A stretch of DNA of 64,000 bases from Nansenia antarctica (Eukaryota; Chordata; Actinopteri; Argentiniformes; Microstomatidae), in assembly GCA_963989245.1 (NCBI GenBank), contig OZ022346.1, positions 2,558,462 through 2,622,461 on the forward strand, in the 5' to 3' direction. Positions 33,912-43,311 of the stretch are shown here, in pieces. Position numbers and translations under genes: made by a program. The notes beneath the pieces are model-generated. The model did not search any database and was not told where the DNA came from. It saw only the letters and a list, made by a program, of their open reading frames with translations. Numbering within the stretch: the stretch's first letter is position 1; each line of letters opens with the position of its first letter.

Positions 33912-36900
33912 ATGAAGGTAGAATGCCCCTTCCCCGGCTGCGACTTCGAGACCAGAGACGTGTCCGAAGCACTCGCCATCGTCTTGCTGACAAACCATGG
34001 ACATTTCCATCGAGGTGCGGCAGTTCAGACCCCAGCTCCCCGAGGCCCGAGGATGGAGCGGCCTAGGGTTGACACCGGCATCTCAACGGAGGAGTGGAAC
34101 GTGTTCGTCCGGCGGTGGGAGGTCTTCCGGGCGGGGTCGGGCATTGGAGCGGCCCAGGCCCCGTTCCAGCTGTTTCAGTGCGCGGGGATCGAACTTGGAG
34201 ACAGCCTGTTGAAAGCGGACCCGGACGTCGCCTCTGGGACTCTAGAGGAACTACTTGCTGCTATGCGCTTGCTGGCCGTTGTCCCGGTCGCCACATGCGT
34301 CCTGCGCACAGAGCTGCTTCAGCTGCGCCAGGAACGCGATGAGACATTCCGCGCCTTTACTGCCAGAGTGCGTGGGAAGGCGGAGACGTGCTCTTACGTG
34401 GCTGTCTGCGAGTGTGGCAAGAGTGTGAGCTACACTGATCACATCATCCGCGATGTCCTTGTTAATGGGATCTACGACCCGGACATACGCCGCGAGGCGT
34501 TAGGGACGCCTGACATTCTTCTGAAGCCCGTTAATGATGTGGTCGCGCTCGTCGAGGGCAAGGAGATGGCTCGTAACGCCCTTCCATCATCCGCCCTGTC
34601 GGCTGTCTCCTCATTCCAGCGCTTGAGGAAGGACCCACAGCCAAGCCCACAGCGGAGCCCCTCCTTGGCCCCGAGTCCAGCTGATGTGGCAAAACGAGCC
34701 GTGTGCCCAGGGTGTCAGAATACGTTCCATGTCTTTACAGAGGGGTCTCGCGGATGGAACATCAGGCCTCACCAGCTCTGTGTCGACTGCTTCAAGGCCC
34801 GTCGACGCAAGCGGCGGCTGCCACCATTTGACGGTCAGCAGGCTACCATGGGATCCGAGGTGTGGTTGCGGACGCCGTCTAACGGTCAGCAGGCCGCCCT
34901 GGAGTCGGAGCCAATCTCCCAGCTCTCGGTCATTCAGTCTGAGGCGCGCCCAGATCGACACTACGGGAACCATCGTCGGCGCCGCACAACGGCACCACTC
35001 AGACTCGAGCACCATATCTTCTCCAAGGGCGAATGGAGGCGGGCCAGGCTGAGGGAACACCCCCGGGCACTGATCTCCGTCTCGATTGACAATCCGGTGG
35101 GTCAGGGGGGCGGCGCCGGCTGTCGGCCCTCGGGGAACATGGTGGAGGTGTCCGCCATCGCAGACACAGGTGCGCAGTCGGACATTTGGTCGTTAGAGGA
35201 GTACCTGTCCTGCGGATTCTCGCGTGACGACCTGCGCCCTGTTAGCCTCAGCCTCTCGGCTGCAAATCGCTCCCCCATAGCCATTGATGGCGCATTCTTT
35301 GCTACACTCTCGGCGGTCTCCAACGGCGGCGAGGTGTCGTCCTGCCGCTCAATGGTGTATGTGAGCAGCTCGGTCCGGGGAATGTACCTCTCCTATGAGT
35401 CGCTGCTCAACCTCAGCCTCCTGCCTAAGGACTTCCCAACAGGTGGTGCGGGGCGACCCAGGGACACGCACGATCCTGCCCCCCCTTCCTCGCCGGATCG
35501 GCCCTTGTCTGTTAATGCATTGAAGTCCGCCAACGGCGGCTGCGACGGCCCGAGCGACCCCCATGACGCCAGGTGCTCGTGTCCACAGCGTGCAGTCCCT
35601 CCGTCACGCCCCGCGGCACTGCCATTCTCTTGCGAGCCTGAGAACAATAGCCGGATGAAGGGGTGGTTGATTGAGAGGTATGCCTCATCTACATTTAACA
35701 CGTGCCCCCATCGGGCATTGCCTTGCATGGAGGGGCCGCCCGTCGAGATGCATGTGGACCCTGCTGCCGCGCCGAAAGCGTGCCACACCGCAGCCGGTGT
35801 GCCTCTCCACTGGCAGCAGAAGGTCCACGACGACCTTCTCCGGGACGAGGCTCTTGGTGTCATCGAGCGTGTGCCGTACGGCGAACCGGTTACATGGTGC
35901 CACCGGATGGTGGTTACCCGGAAGCACGACGGGTCCCCCCGCAGGACCGTGGACCTTTCCCCTCTCAATAAGTTCTGCCAGCGTGAGACGTTCGCCACTG
36001 AGTCCCCATTCCACCTCGCACGTCGTGTCCCGAAGGGCACCTGGAAGACAGTCACGGACGCTTGGAATGGTTATCACAGTGTGCCACTGCGCGAGTCTGA
36101 CCGTCATCTGACAACTTTCATCACTCCCTTTGGCCGGTGGCGTTACACCAGGGCACCACAGGGTTTCCTCTCGTCGGGTGATGGCTACAACCGCCGTTTT
36201 GACGCCATCCTCTCAGACTTTGAACGCAAGGAACGGTGTGTGGATGACACGGTCCACTACGATACCGACTTGGAGCAGCACTGGTGGAGGACCATCGATT
36301 TCCTGACACGTGTCGGGCGGTCAGGCGTCGTGTTGAACCCGGGCAAGTTTCAGTTTGCGCAGAGGAGCGTGGACTTCGCTGGCTTCAGGGTGTCGGACGC
36401 TACCATCGAGCCACTTCCCAAATACCTGGACGCCATCCGGGACTTCCCCAGCCCGGTCTCCACGACAGATATCAGAAGCTGGTTCGGCCTTGTCAATCAA
36501 GTGACTAACTACGCCCAGTTGCGCGATACTATGGCTCCTTTCAAGCCCTTCCTCAGCCCACGCTGCAAGTTCGCATGGTCAACCGAGCTGGAGGAGGCCT
36601 TCCAGGCGTCTAAGCATGCCATAATTGGGGCCATTCGCGAAGGTGTAGAGATCTTTGACATGCAGAAGCGCACCTGCCTCCGCCCCGACTGGTCCAGGCG
36701 AGGCATTGGCTACTTCCTTCTCCAACAGCATTGCAGCTGTGCCTCGGGCGTGCCGGACTGCTGCCCGGGAGGTTGGAGAATCACACTCGCTGGGTCTCGC
36801 TTCCTGTCCTCCGCGGAGCAGCGTTATGCGGCTATCGAAGGGGAGGCCCTGGCCGTGGCCTGGGGTCTGGAGCAGGCACGATACTTCACGCAGGGATGCG

Positions 36901-38693
36901 ACGATCTCGTCGTGGTCACCGACCACAAGCCCCTGGTGAAGATCTTCGGGGACCGCACACTCGACGAGATCACAAACTCACGCTTGTTCAGGCTCAAACA
37001 GCGTACCCTCCCATGGCGTTTCGAGATTGTTTACCTCCCTGGCGTGAGCAACCATGCCGCTGACGCTGCCTCAAGGCACCCTTCCCCCTCGGGCTCGGCT
37101 AGCAGCCTCTCCCTGGAACCGCCAGGCGTGCCTGACACTGTCGAGTTGGCACTCATGGCTTCTATCTGCATCGATGCTCAGGAGCTCGGCGCCGTCTCCT
37201 GGCCCCTCCTCGCGCAAGAGACAGCGGCTGACGCATGCCTCGGCCGCCTGCTGGACATGATTGAGCACGGGGACGGAGTGGACGCGCATGACCCTGCCGT
37301 GGTGAGTTTGTCGCCGGTCTGTGACTCCATCTATGCGCAGGACGGGGTCTTGCTGTATCAGGATCGCGTCGTGATTCCCCTATCCCTCCGCGAGAGAGTC
37401 CTTCGACACCTTCATGCTGCCCACCAGGGGGTTTCGGCGATGGAGCAGCACGCCCGGGCCATAGTCTACTGGCCTGGGATGTCTGGGGATATCCGCACTG
37501 TCAGGACCGGGTGCGCGGACTGCAACCGCAATGCTCCATCACAGGCAGCTACGCCCCCTCTGTCATCTCCGCCACCGTCCACCCCGTTCGAGGCAGTGTT
37601 TGCTGACTTCTTTGATTACGGGGGCCGCCACTACCTGGTCGTCGGGGATCGGCTCTCAGGCTGGGTGGAGGTCCTGGGCGCTGCGGCCGGGACTGATGCT
37701 GGAGGCGCAGCCGGCCTTGTTCGCCACCTCCGCTCATTCTTTCGGACCTTTGGGGTGCCTGAGGAGCTTTCAAGCGATGGCGGCCCGGAATTTATGGCAA
37801 GCCACACTCAGGACTTCCTCCGCCTATGGCAGATCAGGCATCGTGTGTCCTCCGTCAGTTTCCCACAGTCTAACGGGAGAGCGGAGGTCGCTGTTAAGAC
37901 TGCGAAGCGGCTTCTGATGTCCAACAGTGGCCCGGCGGGCAGTCTCGACCAGGATCGCTTCTTGCGCGCGATGATACAGTTGCGTAACACACCCGACCCA
38001 GACTGCAACCTCTCACCAGCACAGATCATTTTCGGTCACCCCCTTCGAGGTTCACTCTCCTTCGTTAACAGGCTGGAGAAGTTTTCAAACCCGCATATCC
38101 GTCCTCTCTGGCGTCAGGCATGGGCTGTGAAGGAGGATGCCCTTCGTACGCGGATGTCCCATACCACCGAGTCTCTGGGGGTTCATTCAAGACCACTTCG
38201 CCCTCTGGCACTCGGTGAGAGGGTGTTTATCCAGAATCAGCAGGGCCCGAGCCCCAATAAGTGGGACAGGTCTGGGGTGGTGGTGGAGTCGCTTGGCCAC
38301 GATCAGTATCGGGTGAGAGTTGATGGCTCAGGACGCCTGACGTTGCGCAACCGGCGGTTCCTCCGTGGCTACACGCCAGTCGCCCCATGTACCCAGCGGC
38401 TGCCGTCGCCGCCTCCCCTGCCTCCTCCCTCCCCGGACTCTCTGCCCCTAGCTACCCCCTCTGGTCCAGTGGTGCCCCAGGGTGACGCCCGGCTGGGGAC
38501 GGATGGGCCCCTTGTTGCTGTTCTGGGCCCCTCTCTGCTAGGGCCTTCGTCGTCTCTCCCCGCGCCCCTAGTTCCCGCTGGTGTGGCTCCCGCTACACCT
38601 CTTCCTGCGCCGTCGCCACTGCGGCCCGCCCGGCCGACCCGTGCTAGGAGGCCACCTAAGCGATATGAAGCTGAGTCTGGCCAATGGATTTGA
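33912..38693 (+). CDS. Single-frame Gag-Pol polyprotein (1,593 aa), Ty3/Gypsy type
   Basis: Start chosen at the first ATG (33912), 10 nt past the LTR; the frame is open from 33885. Residues 1-33 form a C2H2-like finger (C5, C10, H29, H33). Gag follows to about 270, then CPGCQNTF...LCVDCF, a CxxC/CxxC zinc motif in place of a CCHC knuckle. Aspartic protease: DTGAQ at 418. Reverse transcriptase about 640-870, with active-site CVDD at 776-779 instead of YxDD. RNase H: D926, E978, D1004. Integrase: H1166/H1171 and C1201/C1204 zinc finger, then D1232, D1289, E1325 (D-D-35-E). A GPY/F-like module (WDRSGVVVE...LTLRNRRFLR) lies near 1450-1490, followed by a Pro-rich tail. There is no frameshift between Gag and Pol, no stop and no envelope. 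It makes capsid, cDNA and integrase for cytoplasmic particle assembly and nuclear integration, and appears coding-competent. Confidence 0.93.
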   Translation: MKVECPFPGCDFETRDVSEALAIVLLTNHGHFHRGAAVQTPAPRGPRMERPRVDTGISTEEWNVFVRRWEVFRAGSGIGAAQAPFQLFQCAGIELGDSLLKADPDVASGTLEELLAAMRLLAVVPVATCVLRTELLQLRQERDETFRAFTARVRGKAETCSYVAVCECGKSVSYTDHIIRDVLVNGIYDPDIRREALGTPDILLKPVNDVVALVEGKEMARNALPSSALSAVSSFQRLRKDPQPSPQRSPSLAPSPADVAKRAVCPGCQNTFHVFTEGSRGWNIRPHQLCVDCFKARRRKRRLPPFDGQQATMGSEVWLRTPSNGQQAALESEPISQLSVIQSEARPDRHYGNHRRRRTTAPLRLEHHIFSKGEWRRARLREHPRALISVSIDNPVGQGGGAGCRPSGNMVEVSAIADTGAQSDIWSLEEYLSCGFSRDDLRPVSLSLSAANRSPIAIDGAFFATLSAVSNGGEVSSCRSMVYVSSSVRGMYLSYESLLNLSLLPKDFPTGGAGRPRDTHDPAPPSSPDRPLSVNALKSANGGCDGPSDPHDARCSCPQRAVPPSRPAALPFSCEPENNSRMKGWLIERYASSTFNTCPHRALPCMEGPPVEMHVDPAAAPKACHTAAGVPLHWQQKVHDDLLRDEALGVIERVPYGEPVTWCHRMVVTRKHDGSPRRTVDLSPLNKFCQRETFATESPFHLARRVPKGTWKTVTDAWNGYHSVPLRESDRHLTTFITPFGRWRYTRAPQGFLSSGDGYNRRFDAILSDFERKERCVDDTVHYDTDLEQHWWRTIDFLTRVGRSGVVLNPGKFQFAQRSVDFAGFRVSDATIEPLPKYLDAIRDFPSPVSTTDIRSWFGLVNQVTNYAQLRDTMAPFKPFLSPRCKFAWSTELEEAFQASKHAIIGAIREGVEIFDMQKRTCLRPDWSRRGIGYFLLQQHCSCASGVPDCCPGGWRITLAGSRFLSSAEQRYAAIEGEALAVAWGLEQARYFTQGCDDLVVVTDHKPLVKIFGDRTLDEITNSRLFRLKQRTLPWRFEIVYLPGVSNHAADAASRHPSPSGSASSLSLEPPGVPDTVELALMASICIDAQELGAVSWPLLAQETAADACLGRLLDMIEHGDGVDAHDPAVVSLSPVCDSIYAQDGVLLYQDRVVIPLSLRERVLRHLHAAHQGVSAMEQHARAIVYWPGMSGDIRTVRTGCADCNRNAPSQAATPPLSSPPPSTPFEAVFADFFDYGGRHYLVVGDRLSGWVEVLGAAAGTDAGGAAGLVRHLRSFFRTFGVPEELSSDGGPEFMASHTQDFLRLWQIRHRVSSVSFPQSNGRAEVAVKTAKRLLMSNSGPAGSLDQDRFLRAMIQLRNTPDPDCNLSPAQIIFGHPLRGSLSFVNRLEKFSNPHIRPLWRQAWAVKEDALRTRMSHTTESLGVHSRPLRPLALGERVFIQNQQGPSPNKWDRSGVVVESLGHDQYRVRVDGSGRLTLRNRRFLRGYTPVAPCTQRLPSPPPLPPPSPDSLPLATPSGPVVPQGDARLGTDGPLVAVLGPSLLGPSSSLPAPLVPAGVAPATPLPAPSPLRPARPTRARRPPKRYEAESGQWI

Positions 38694-38730
38694 GCCCGTG
38701 GACCCACGTGGATTCGTGGCTCCCCGGTCT

Positions 38731-38738
38731 GGGGGGGA
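38731..38738 (+). other. Polypurine tract
   Basis: GGGGGGGA immediately before the 3' LTR, the expected primer for plus-strand cDNA. Confidence 0.85.
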
Positions 38739-39108
38739 TGCAGGGTGGAGTGTACTCCCGACCGCTAGGGGGCGATAGTATTGGGTTATGTGTTTAGTAC
38801 TCTCTGTTAAGAGGTTAGAGTTAGGAGAAGTTGTGGCGGCCATTGTGGATGACAGGTGGTCAGAGGATACACGCGGTTTCTCCTCTCTCTTTAGGACGTG
38901 TTTGCCTGTTATACGTAAGTCTGTTATTAGTTATATGTATCTTATTATCATATTTTGGTGAGCAGTAATCGTTCATGTTTGTTTATATCTTGTTATGTAT
39001 GTCTTGTTATGGTAATTGTATTTACTCATAGACTGTATTCTCACCCACAGGGTGTTGACATCTTTGTCGAAATAAATATTATAAACAGACATTGAGGAGT
39101 CTTCTTCA
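38739..39108 (+). repeat. 3' LTR
   Basis: 370 bp, read as identical to the 5' LTR. AATAAA at 39071-39076 is the likely polyadenylation signal. Confidence 0.95.
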
Positions 39109-39200
39109 GATCTGGCATTGAAAAGTGCTAGCTTGAGTGGTTTTGTGTTTGGTCTCTGTGTGGGCTGTGTGTGGCAGGGTATAGAAATTAAATTTGAGGG
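39109..39200 (-). mobile_element. LINE endonuclease fragment, right of the Gypsy insertion
   Basis: The minus strand upstream of the duplicated GATCT encodes FNA, which continues into RSLANKSLLIND on the other side (33,531 downward). This is the usual FNARSLANK block of the endonuclease, and it shows that one LINE was split. Confidence 0.7.
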
Positions 39201-40324
39201 GTGTATAAAGCATTCAGACTTGCAATTAACTGTTCTGTTACTGATATGAACAGGGATAGCAAGAGTTGAGAGTCCCAGCTTTATATCAGGAATGTCAATG
39301 GTATCAACTCTATGGAAGCAGGGACTGTTAGAGCATCAACTGATTATGGGTGTCGGGAGGGGGATGGGTGTTGTAGATAGCATCCTGTGGCGTCGGGGTG
39401 GGGCGGTAGCTAAATTATAAGCAATGAATGCGTTTATTTGCAGGCTAGTCAGTTGTGAAAGTAATATATTAATTTAATAATAATTTATCTAAAACAATAT
39501 AGCAATTGCACCTAGCCCCATATAGTTACTAGGGATGTTCCAGGAGCCGGTTGCACCACGTCTTACTAAGTACAAACTAACCCTATTTATTGCGTAAGTA
39601 TTTACTAAATCAAGATTTAGTCACTACTAAACTTGAACGGGTTGCACCAAGCACACTAGTTATCACGTAGACCTTAGTAACTACTAAATATGTATGTACC
39701 CCTAAGGTGGTGTAAGTTATAACTAACTCGTAGCTAACCATAGTTACCTCAGCGGAGATAAAGTAGCCCGCCGAAGCAGGGGAAAACCAGGCTATGGAAG
39801 CTAAAGATTTATTTCGTTTGTACAATAGAAAGACACGAGCCATAGTTATAACAAATTAAATTGTTTATTAATACAATTTATTAATCTTAATTTTGGCTTG
39901 TAGTTCCACGCTTAAAGGAGTGACGCCCACAACACAATATTTGAAATAACGACTTTTAACTGCTAGGTCTGTCTCAAGCTAGATTAGCTTATTTCAAAAT
40001 CCAGCATACCTATGAACTAGTCAGGCTAGCTAACATTAGGTAACTTGTATTGTTTGAAACACGGTCACCAATACGATGACTGTTATCGATATATCGTTAG
40101 CTACCAACTTTAGACTACTTACCTGGCTGTGGCAGGTTAGCTAAACTACCGTTGTTACCTAGTGTAGATGGATTATTACTTGATTAATACCTATATTAGC
40201 CACTCGCTCAAGACGTGGCATGTAGCAAAGACTCCATAAGCAAGGTTCTTCTCAACACAATTAGACACTGATATTGTGGGCACTGACATAGTGTAATTGA
40301 ACGGAAAGGTGGAACAAAGTGTTG
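39201..40324 (+). other. No gene seen; GGTTGCACCA-bearing repeat-like stretch
   Basis: GGTTGCACCACGTCTTACTA (39,550) and GGTTGCACCAAGCACACTAG (39,639) are short direct repeats with internal TTACTAA/TTAGTAA symmetry. This suggests a small non-autonomous DNA transposon, but I cannot set its ends. Confidence 0.35.
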
Positions 40325-40804
40325 GTTACAATCAATTCAATTCAATTTTCAATTCAATTATACTTTATTTATCCCCGTGGGGAAATTCATTTTGCCACGC
40401 CACTCTCTAAAAACAACACATGACAACACAACATAAAGGACAGACAACAATATTGGGCCAGCCATGTATAGTATATAAAAAACTGTGAGATCATGATAGA
40501 AGTGGATAAAAAGATGGCTATAGTTATCATATTAAAATACTAAAAAGTGATGATGATTAAAATAAATAAATAAATACAGATTCAGGAGCCTTGACCCCGA
40601 CTACTACTTTAGTTGCCATTGAACAGTCTTAGTGCAGCCGGGATAAATGAATTTTTTATATCGCTCCGTCCTGGAGCGTACCGAAATGAACCGCCCTCTG
40701 CGGCGGCTGCTGGTTTGCCCAGCGAGGACATGATGGAGGGGGTGGTTGGGGTTGTCCCTGATGGACAGCAGCTTGCTCCTAGTCCTTCTCTCCGAGGTAC
40801 ACAA
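40325..40804 (-). mobile_element. LINE 3' end (RT C-terminus, ATTGA tail)
   Basis: The minus strand encodes RTRSKLLSIRDNPNHPLHHV, then GRFISVRSRTERYKKFIYP, the extreme C-terminus of a fish LINE RT. It is followed by a UTR with GAATTTCCCCACGGGGATAA and a tail of ATTGA-type repeats (CAATT on the plus strand). Confidence 0.8.
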
Positions 40805-41350
40805 CTGGCTGAATTGTTATTGGCTGAAAAGATGCTAAAACAACACGTGGCTATTATGTGTTTTCTTCACTTTCTTCACAAGAAATGTACAGCCCAGTGT
40901 AGCGTTACAGTGAAAACATCTTTAATAAGGGCTAAATGATATAAAACCAAATATGAACTAAACCAAAATTAATTTGTGATTGACATCAAACAATACACTT
41001 ATTTTAATTACTTAGCATGAGCACTTTGAGCTGCAACGTTTGCAGGAAAAGCGCTATACAAATAAATGTTATTATTATTATTACTTTCGTGTATCATTGG
41101 ACAGCCCTAGTTTCCATAATAGACAGTGGGACTTGTTAGGATATATTTTTCAAAGGTCCTATTGTCCATTCTCCAGCACCAGCTGCTTAAGTCATGATGT
41201 TACATATCTTATCAGTTTTCCTGTTTTAATATGCACATCATGAGTATTGTATCCTAAGAACACATACGACCCATTGTAAGCTACTGTCTGGGAAATGTCT
41301 GATGACCATGAATCCAGGTGTTGTAAGAACCGATAAAAAACTCTCACGTC

Positions 41351-41556
41351 TAAAAGCCAATGCACACGGCCCCGATTTTGTCGCACCGCCGAATTCGATT
41401 CCATTGTTTTGAATGAGACAATGCACACGGCGTGCGATGCGATATTATCGCACCACAACATTCGATTCTCCATTCACACCAATTGAAATAATTCAAAGAA
41501 TTGAGAATCGAATGTTGTCGTGCGATAAAATCGCACGCTGTGTGCATTGGGCTTAA
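41351..41556. mobile_element. Harbinger-type MITE (TAA target duplication)
   Basis: TAA at 41351-41353 and 41554-41556 flank ends that are inverted repeats: AAGCC-AATGCACACGGC on the left and, reversed, AGCCCAATGCACACAGC on the right. Internal GATTTTGTCGCACC- and GTGCGATAAAATC-type blocks pair as well. It has no coding capacity. Three-bp TWA duplication points to PIF/Harbinger. Confidence 0.65.
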
Positions 41557-41846
41557 CACAAGACAACACTCCATTCATAGTTTTAAAACATTCTAATAGG
41601 CCATTCAGCTCTTACATCATAGTGGCCAAAAGGGGAAGAACTATGTGTCTTGTGAAAGTATATAATGTAATGTAATCTGAAGAAGAACACCTTTTTCTGA
41701 GACCACCTCAGGTTAAGGTGCAACTCTGTACTACACGTGTGATCTTCAATAAACGTCCATTTGTACGATAGAAAACATCTCTCCTCTTTCTTGGAGCAGT
41801 CAACCAAAATAACTGATTATTCTGATTTTAATTCCAACAGATTTGC

Positions 41847-42365
41847 CTGGTGCAGCGCTCCAATGATCTTGCGGGTCTCTTGATAGATGGTCTCTGAGCT
41901 CCAGTGGGCGTTGAGGTCCTCCAGAGCCTCTGCTATCCGGTTGTGTTCCCTCACCCACAGCGTGTGCAGTGCTGCCAGGGGCAGGATCTCGTTCACCCTG
42001 CTGTCTCCAGCCAGGAAGCACTCCACCCTCGGCCCTCTGGGGTCGGCTGGGTTCTGAAAACATGCAGACGGGCTGGTGGAGACGGAAGGCAGGTACGCTC
42101 TGCCGTGTGGGTCTGTGAGTCCAGGATTGACGGCCAGTTGACCCCGGGGGCTTGACAGGTTCCGGAGGGCACTCTGTAAAAACAGGGTGTGGCCGTACAC
42201 AGTGGAGGCGTCCAGGAAAGAGGTGATTGAGTTCATTTGTTGCCGCTGTAGCGTGTGTCTGGTGTCGGCCACAGCAGGCGGGACGTGGCCAGAGAAGCAG
42301 GCAGGCGAGGAGCGGAAAAACGTCAGACAGCTTTTGTTCCTGGACAACACGTCCTGAGGGAGAGT
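41847..42365 (-). CDS. tpo: Thyroid peroxidase, large catalytic exon
   Basis: The exon follows a TGCTGCAG acceptor and codes TLPQDVLSRNKSCLTFFRSS through SFLDASTVYG, HGRAYLPSV, CFLAGDSRVNEILPLAALHT and LWVREHNRIAEAL, to LNAHWSSETIYQETRKIIGA-LHQ. SFLDASTVYG is the calcium loop; REHNR holds the haem-linked Glu and the distal Arg of animal peroxidases. AHWS...YQE...GALHQ is the thyroid form rather than myeloperoxidase. It joins the 44.5-44.8 kb exon in phase 0. The donor reads CAG|GCAAAT, a GC rather than GT site. Later exons (IITLRDY onward) are not visible to the left; transposons occupy that side. The enzyme iodinates and couples tyrosines of thyroglobulin at the follicle-cell apical membrane. 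Confidence 0.87.
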
Positions 42366-42446
42366 CTGCAGCAGAGAGAAGATAATTACAGACTGTATGT
42401 GACACGGTCTGTTGAAAGGGGCCGCATGTCGGCAACTCTCGCGCAA

Positions 42447-42720
42447 ATTAAATGGTAAATGGACTGCACTTATATAGCGCCTTTTTTGCTGCTCCAAAGC
42501 GCTTTACAACGGCCTCTCATTCACCCATTCACACACACATTCACACACCAATGGCGGCAGGCTACCATGCAAGGCGCCGGCCCGCTCACTGGGAGCAAAT
42601 TTGGGGTTCAGTGTCTTGCCCAAGGACACTTCGACATGTGGCGAGCCGGGGCTAGAACCGCTGATCTGCCAACCTTGTGATCATTAGACGGCGACTCTAC
42701 CTCCTGAAACACAGCCGCCC
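42447..42720 (+). repeat. Dispersed fish repeat (SINE-like, AAATGGTAAATGGACTGC family)
   Basis: Begins AAATGGTAAATGGACTGCAC, then TTATATAGCGCC and CAAAGCGCTTTACA, and later TTGCCCAAGGACACTTCGAC. From memory this is a very common teleost interspersed repeat. It lies in the tpo intron upstream of the catalytic exon. Confidence 0.7.
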
Positions 42721-42954
42721 ACACAATGAACAAAAAGCTTCTTCCTTTTTTCTTTTAATTTTTTTATTTATTTTTTTCCATTGTTTTTGCATATTACAAA
42801 CGTTGAAGTGTTGAAGAGCCCACTTGATATACTGGTTGAGTGATACATGGCTTGTAAGACAAACTTACATTTTAGGACGTGTTCAAAAGCAAGGACTGTG
42901 TGATCATCTAGTTATGTGTAGTTATGTGTTTTTAGCATGTTGATGTTCTATCAG

Positions 42955-43110
42955 CATGTTGTGATGTGAATGAGACAATGCACACGGCATCGGGATCCGA
43001 TGTAATGTTCAGACTTTTGTTATAAAAAATGTGAACACATTTCCGCATTGTTGAAAATCAATGACACATCGCTAGTCAACTAACACAGCTTGTTCTGTGA
43101 GCCTGCTAAC
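42955..43110 (+). repeat. Dispersed repeat, three copies within window
   Basis: Shares GAAAATCAATGACACATC, CTAGTC and ACACAGCTTGTT with 44050-44175 and, more diverged, with 47755-47850. Its start (GAGACAATGCACACGGC) matches the inner part of the MITE at 41351, so it may be a longer relative. Confidence 0.7.
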
Positions 43111-43200
43111 AATGTAATGTATTGTTGTATGTATGTTTGGCTTGAGTAGTGAGTTTGTGTTGTGATTCTCAACAACGTTGAAACGTAGTTTGTGTGTTTA

Positions 43201-43311
43201 TCAGGGCTCTCAAGTCTCACGCATTGGGCGTGAGACACACGGGCGTGTGAGCGTGTGAACGGGTTGAAATGCGTGTGTCTCACGCCCAATGCGTGAGACT
43301 TGAGAGCCCTG
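43201..43311. mobile_element. Perfect 40 bp foldback element
   Basis: Arms 43202-43241 and 43272-43311 are exact reverse complements (outer end CAGGGCTCTCAAGTCTCACG) around a 30 nt GT-rich loop. GTTTA occurs on both sides (43196-43200 and 43312-43316) and may be a 5 bp target duplication. This is either a MITE or a solitary foldback. Confidence 0.8.

Larger units (their letters stand above)
33532..39108 (+). mobile_element. Full-length intact Ty3/Gypsy-type LTR retrotransposon
   Basis: The 5,577 bp element is bounded by TG...CA LTRs of 370 bp, flanked by the 5 bp target duplication GATCT (33527-33531 and 39109-39113). It has one unbroken gag-pol frame, a candidate self-priming site directly after the 5' LTR, and a GGGGGGGA polypurine tract directly before the 3' LTR. 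I find no difference between the LTRs by eye, so the insertion is recent. No envelope gene is present. It lies antisense to the LINE it interrupts. Confidence 0.95.
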
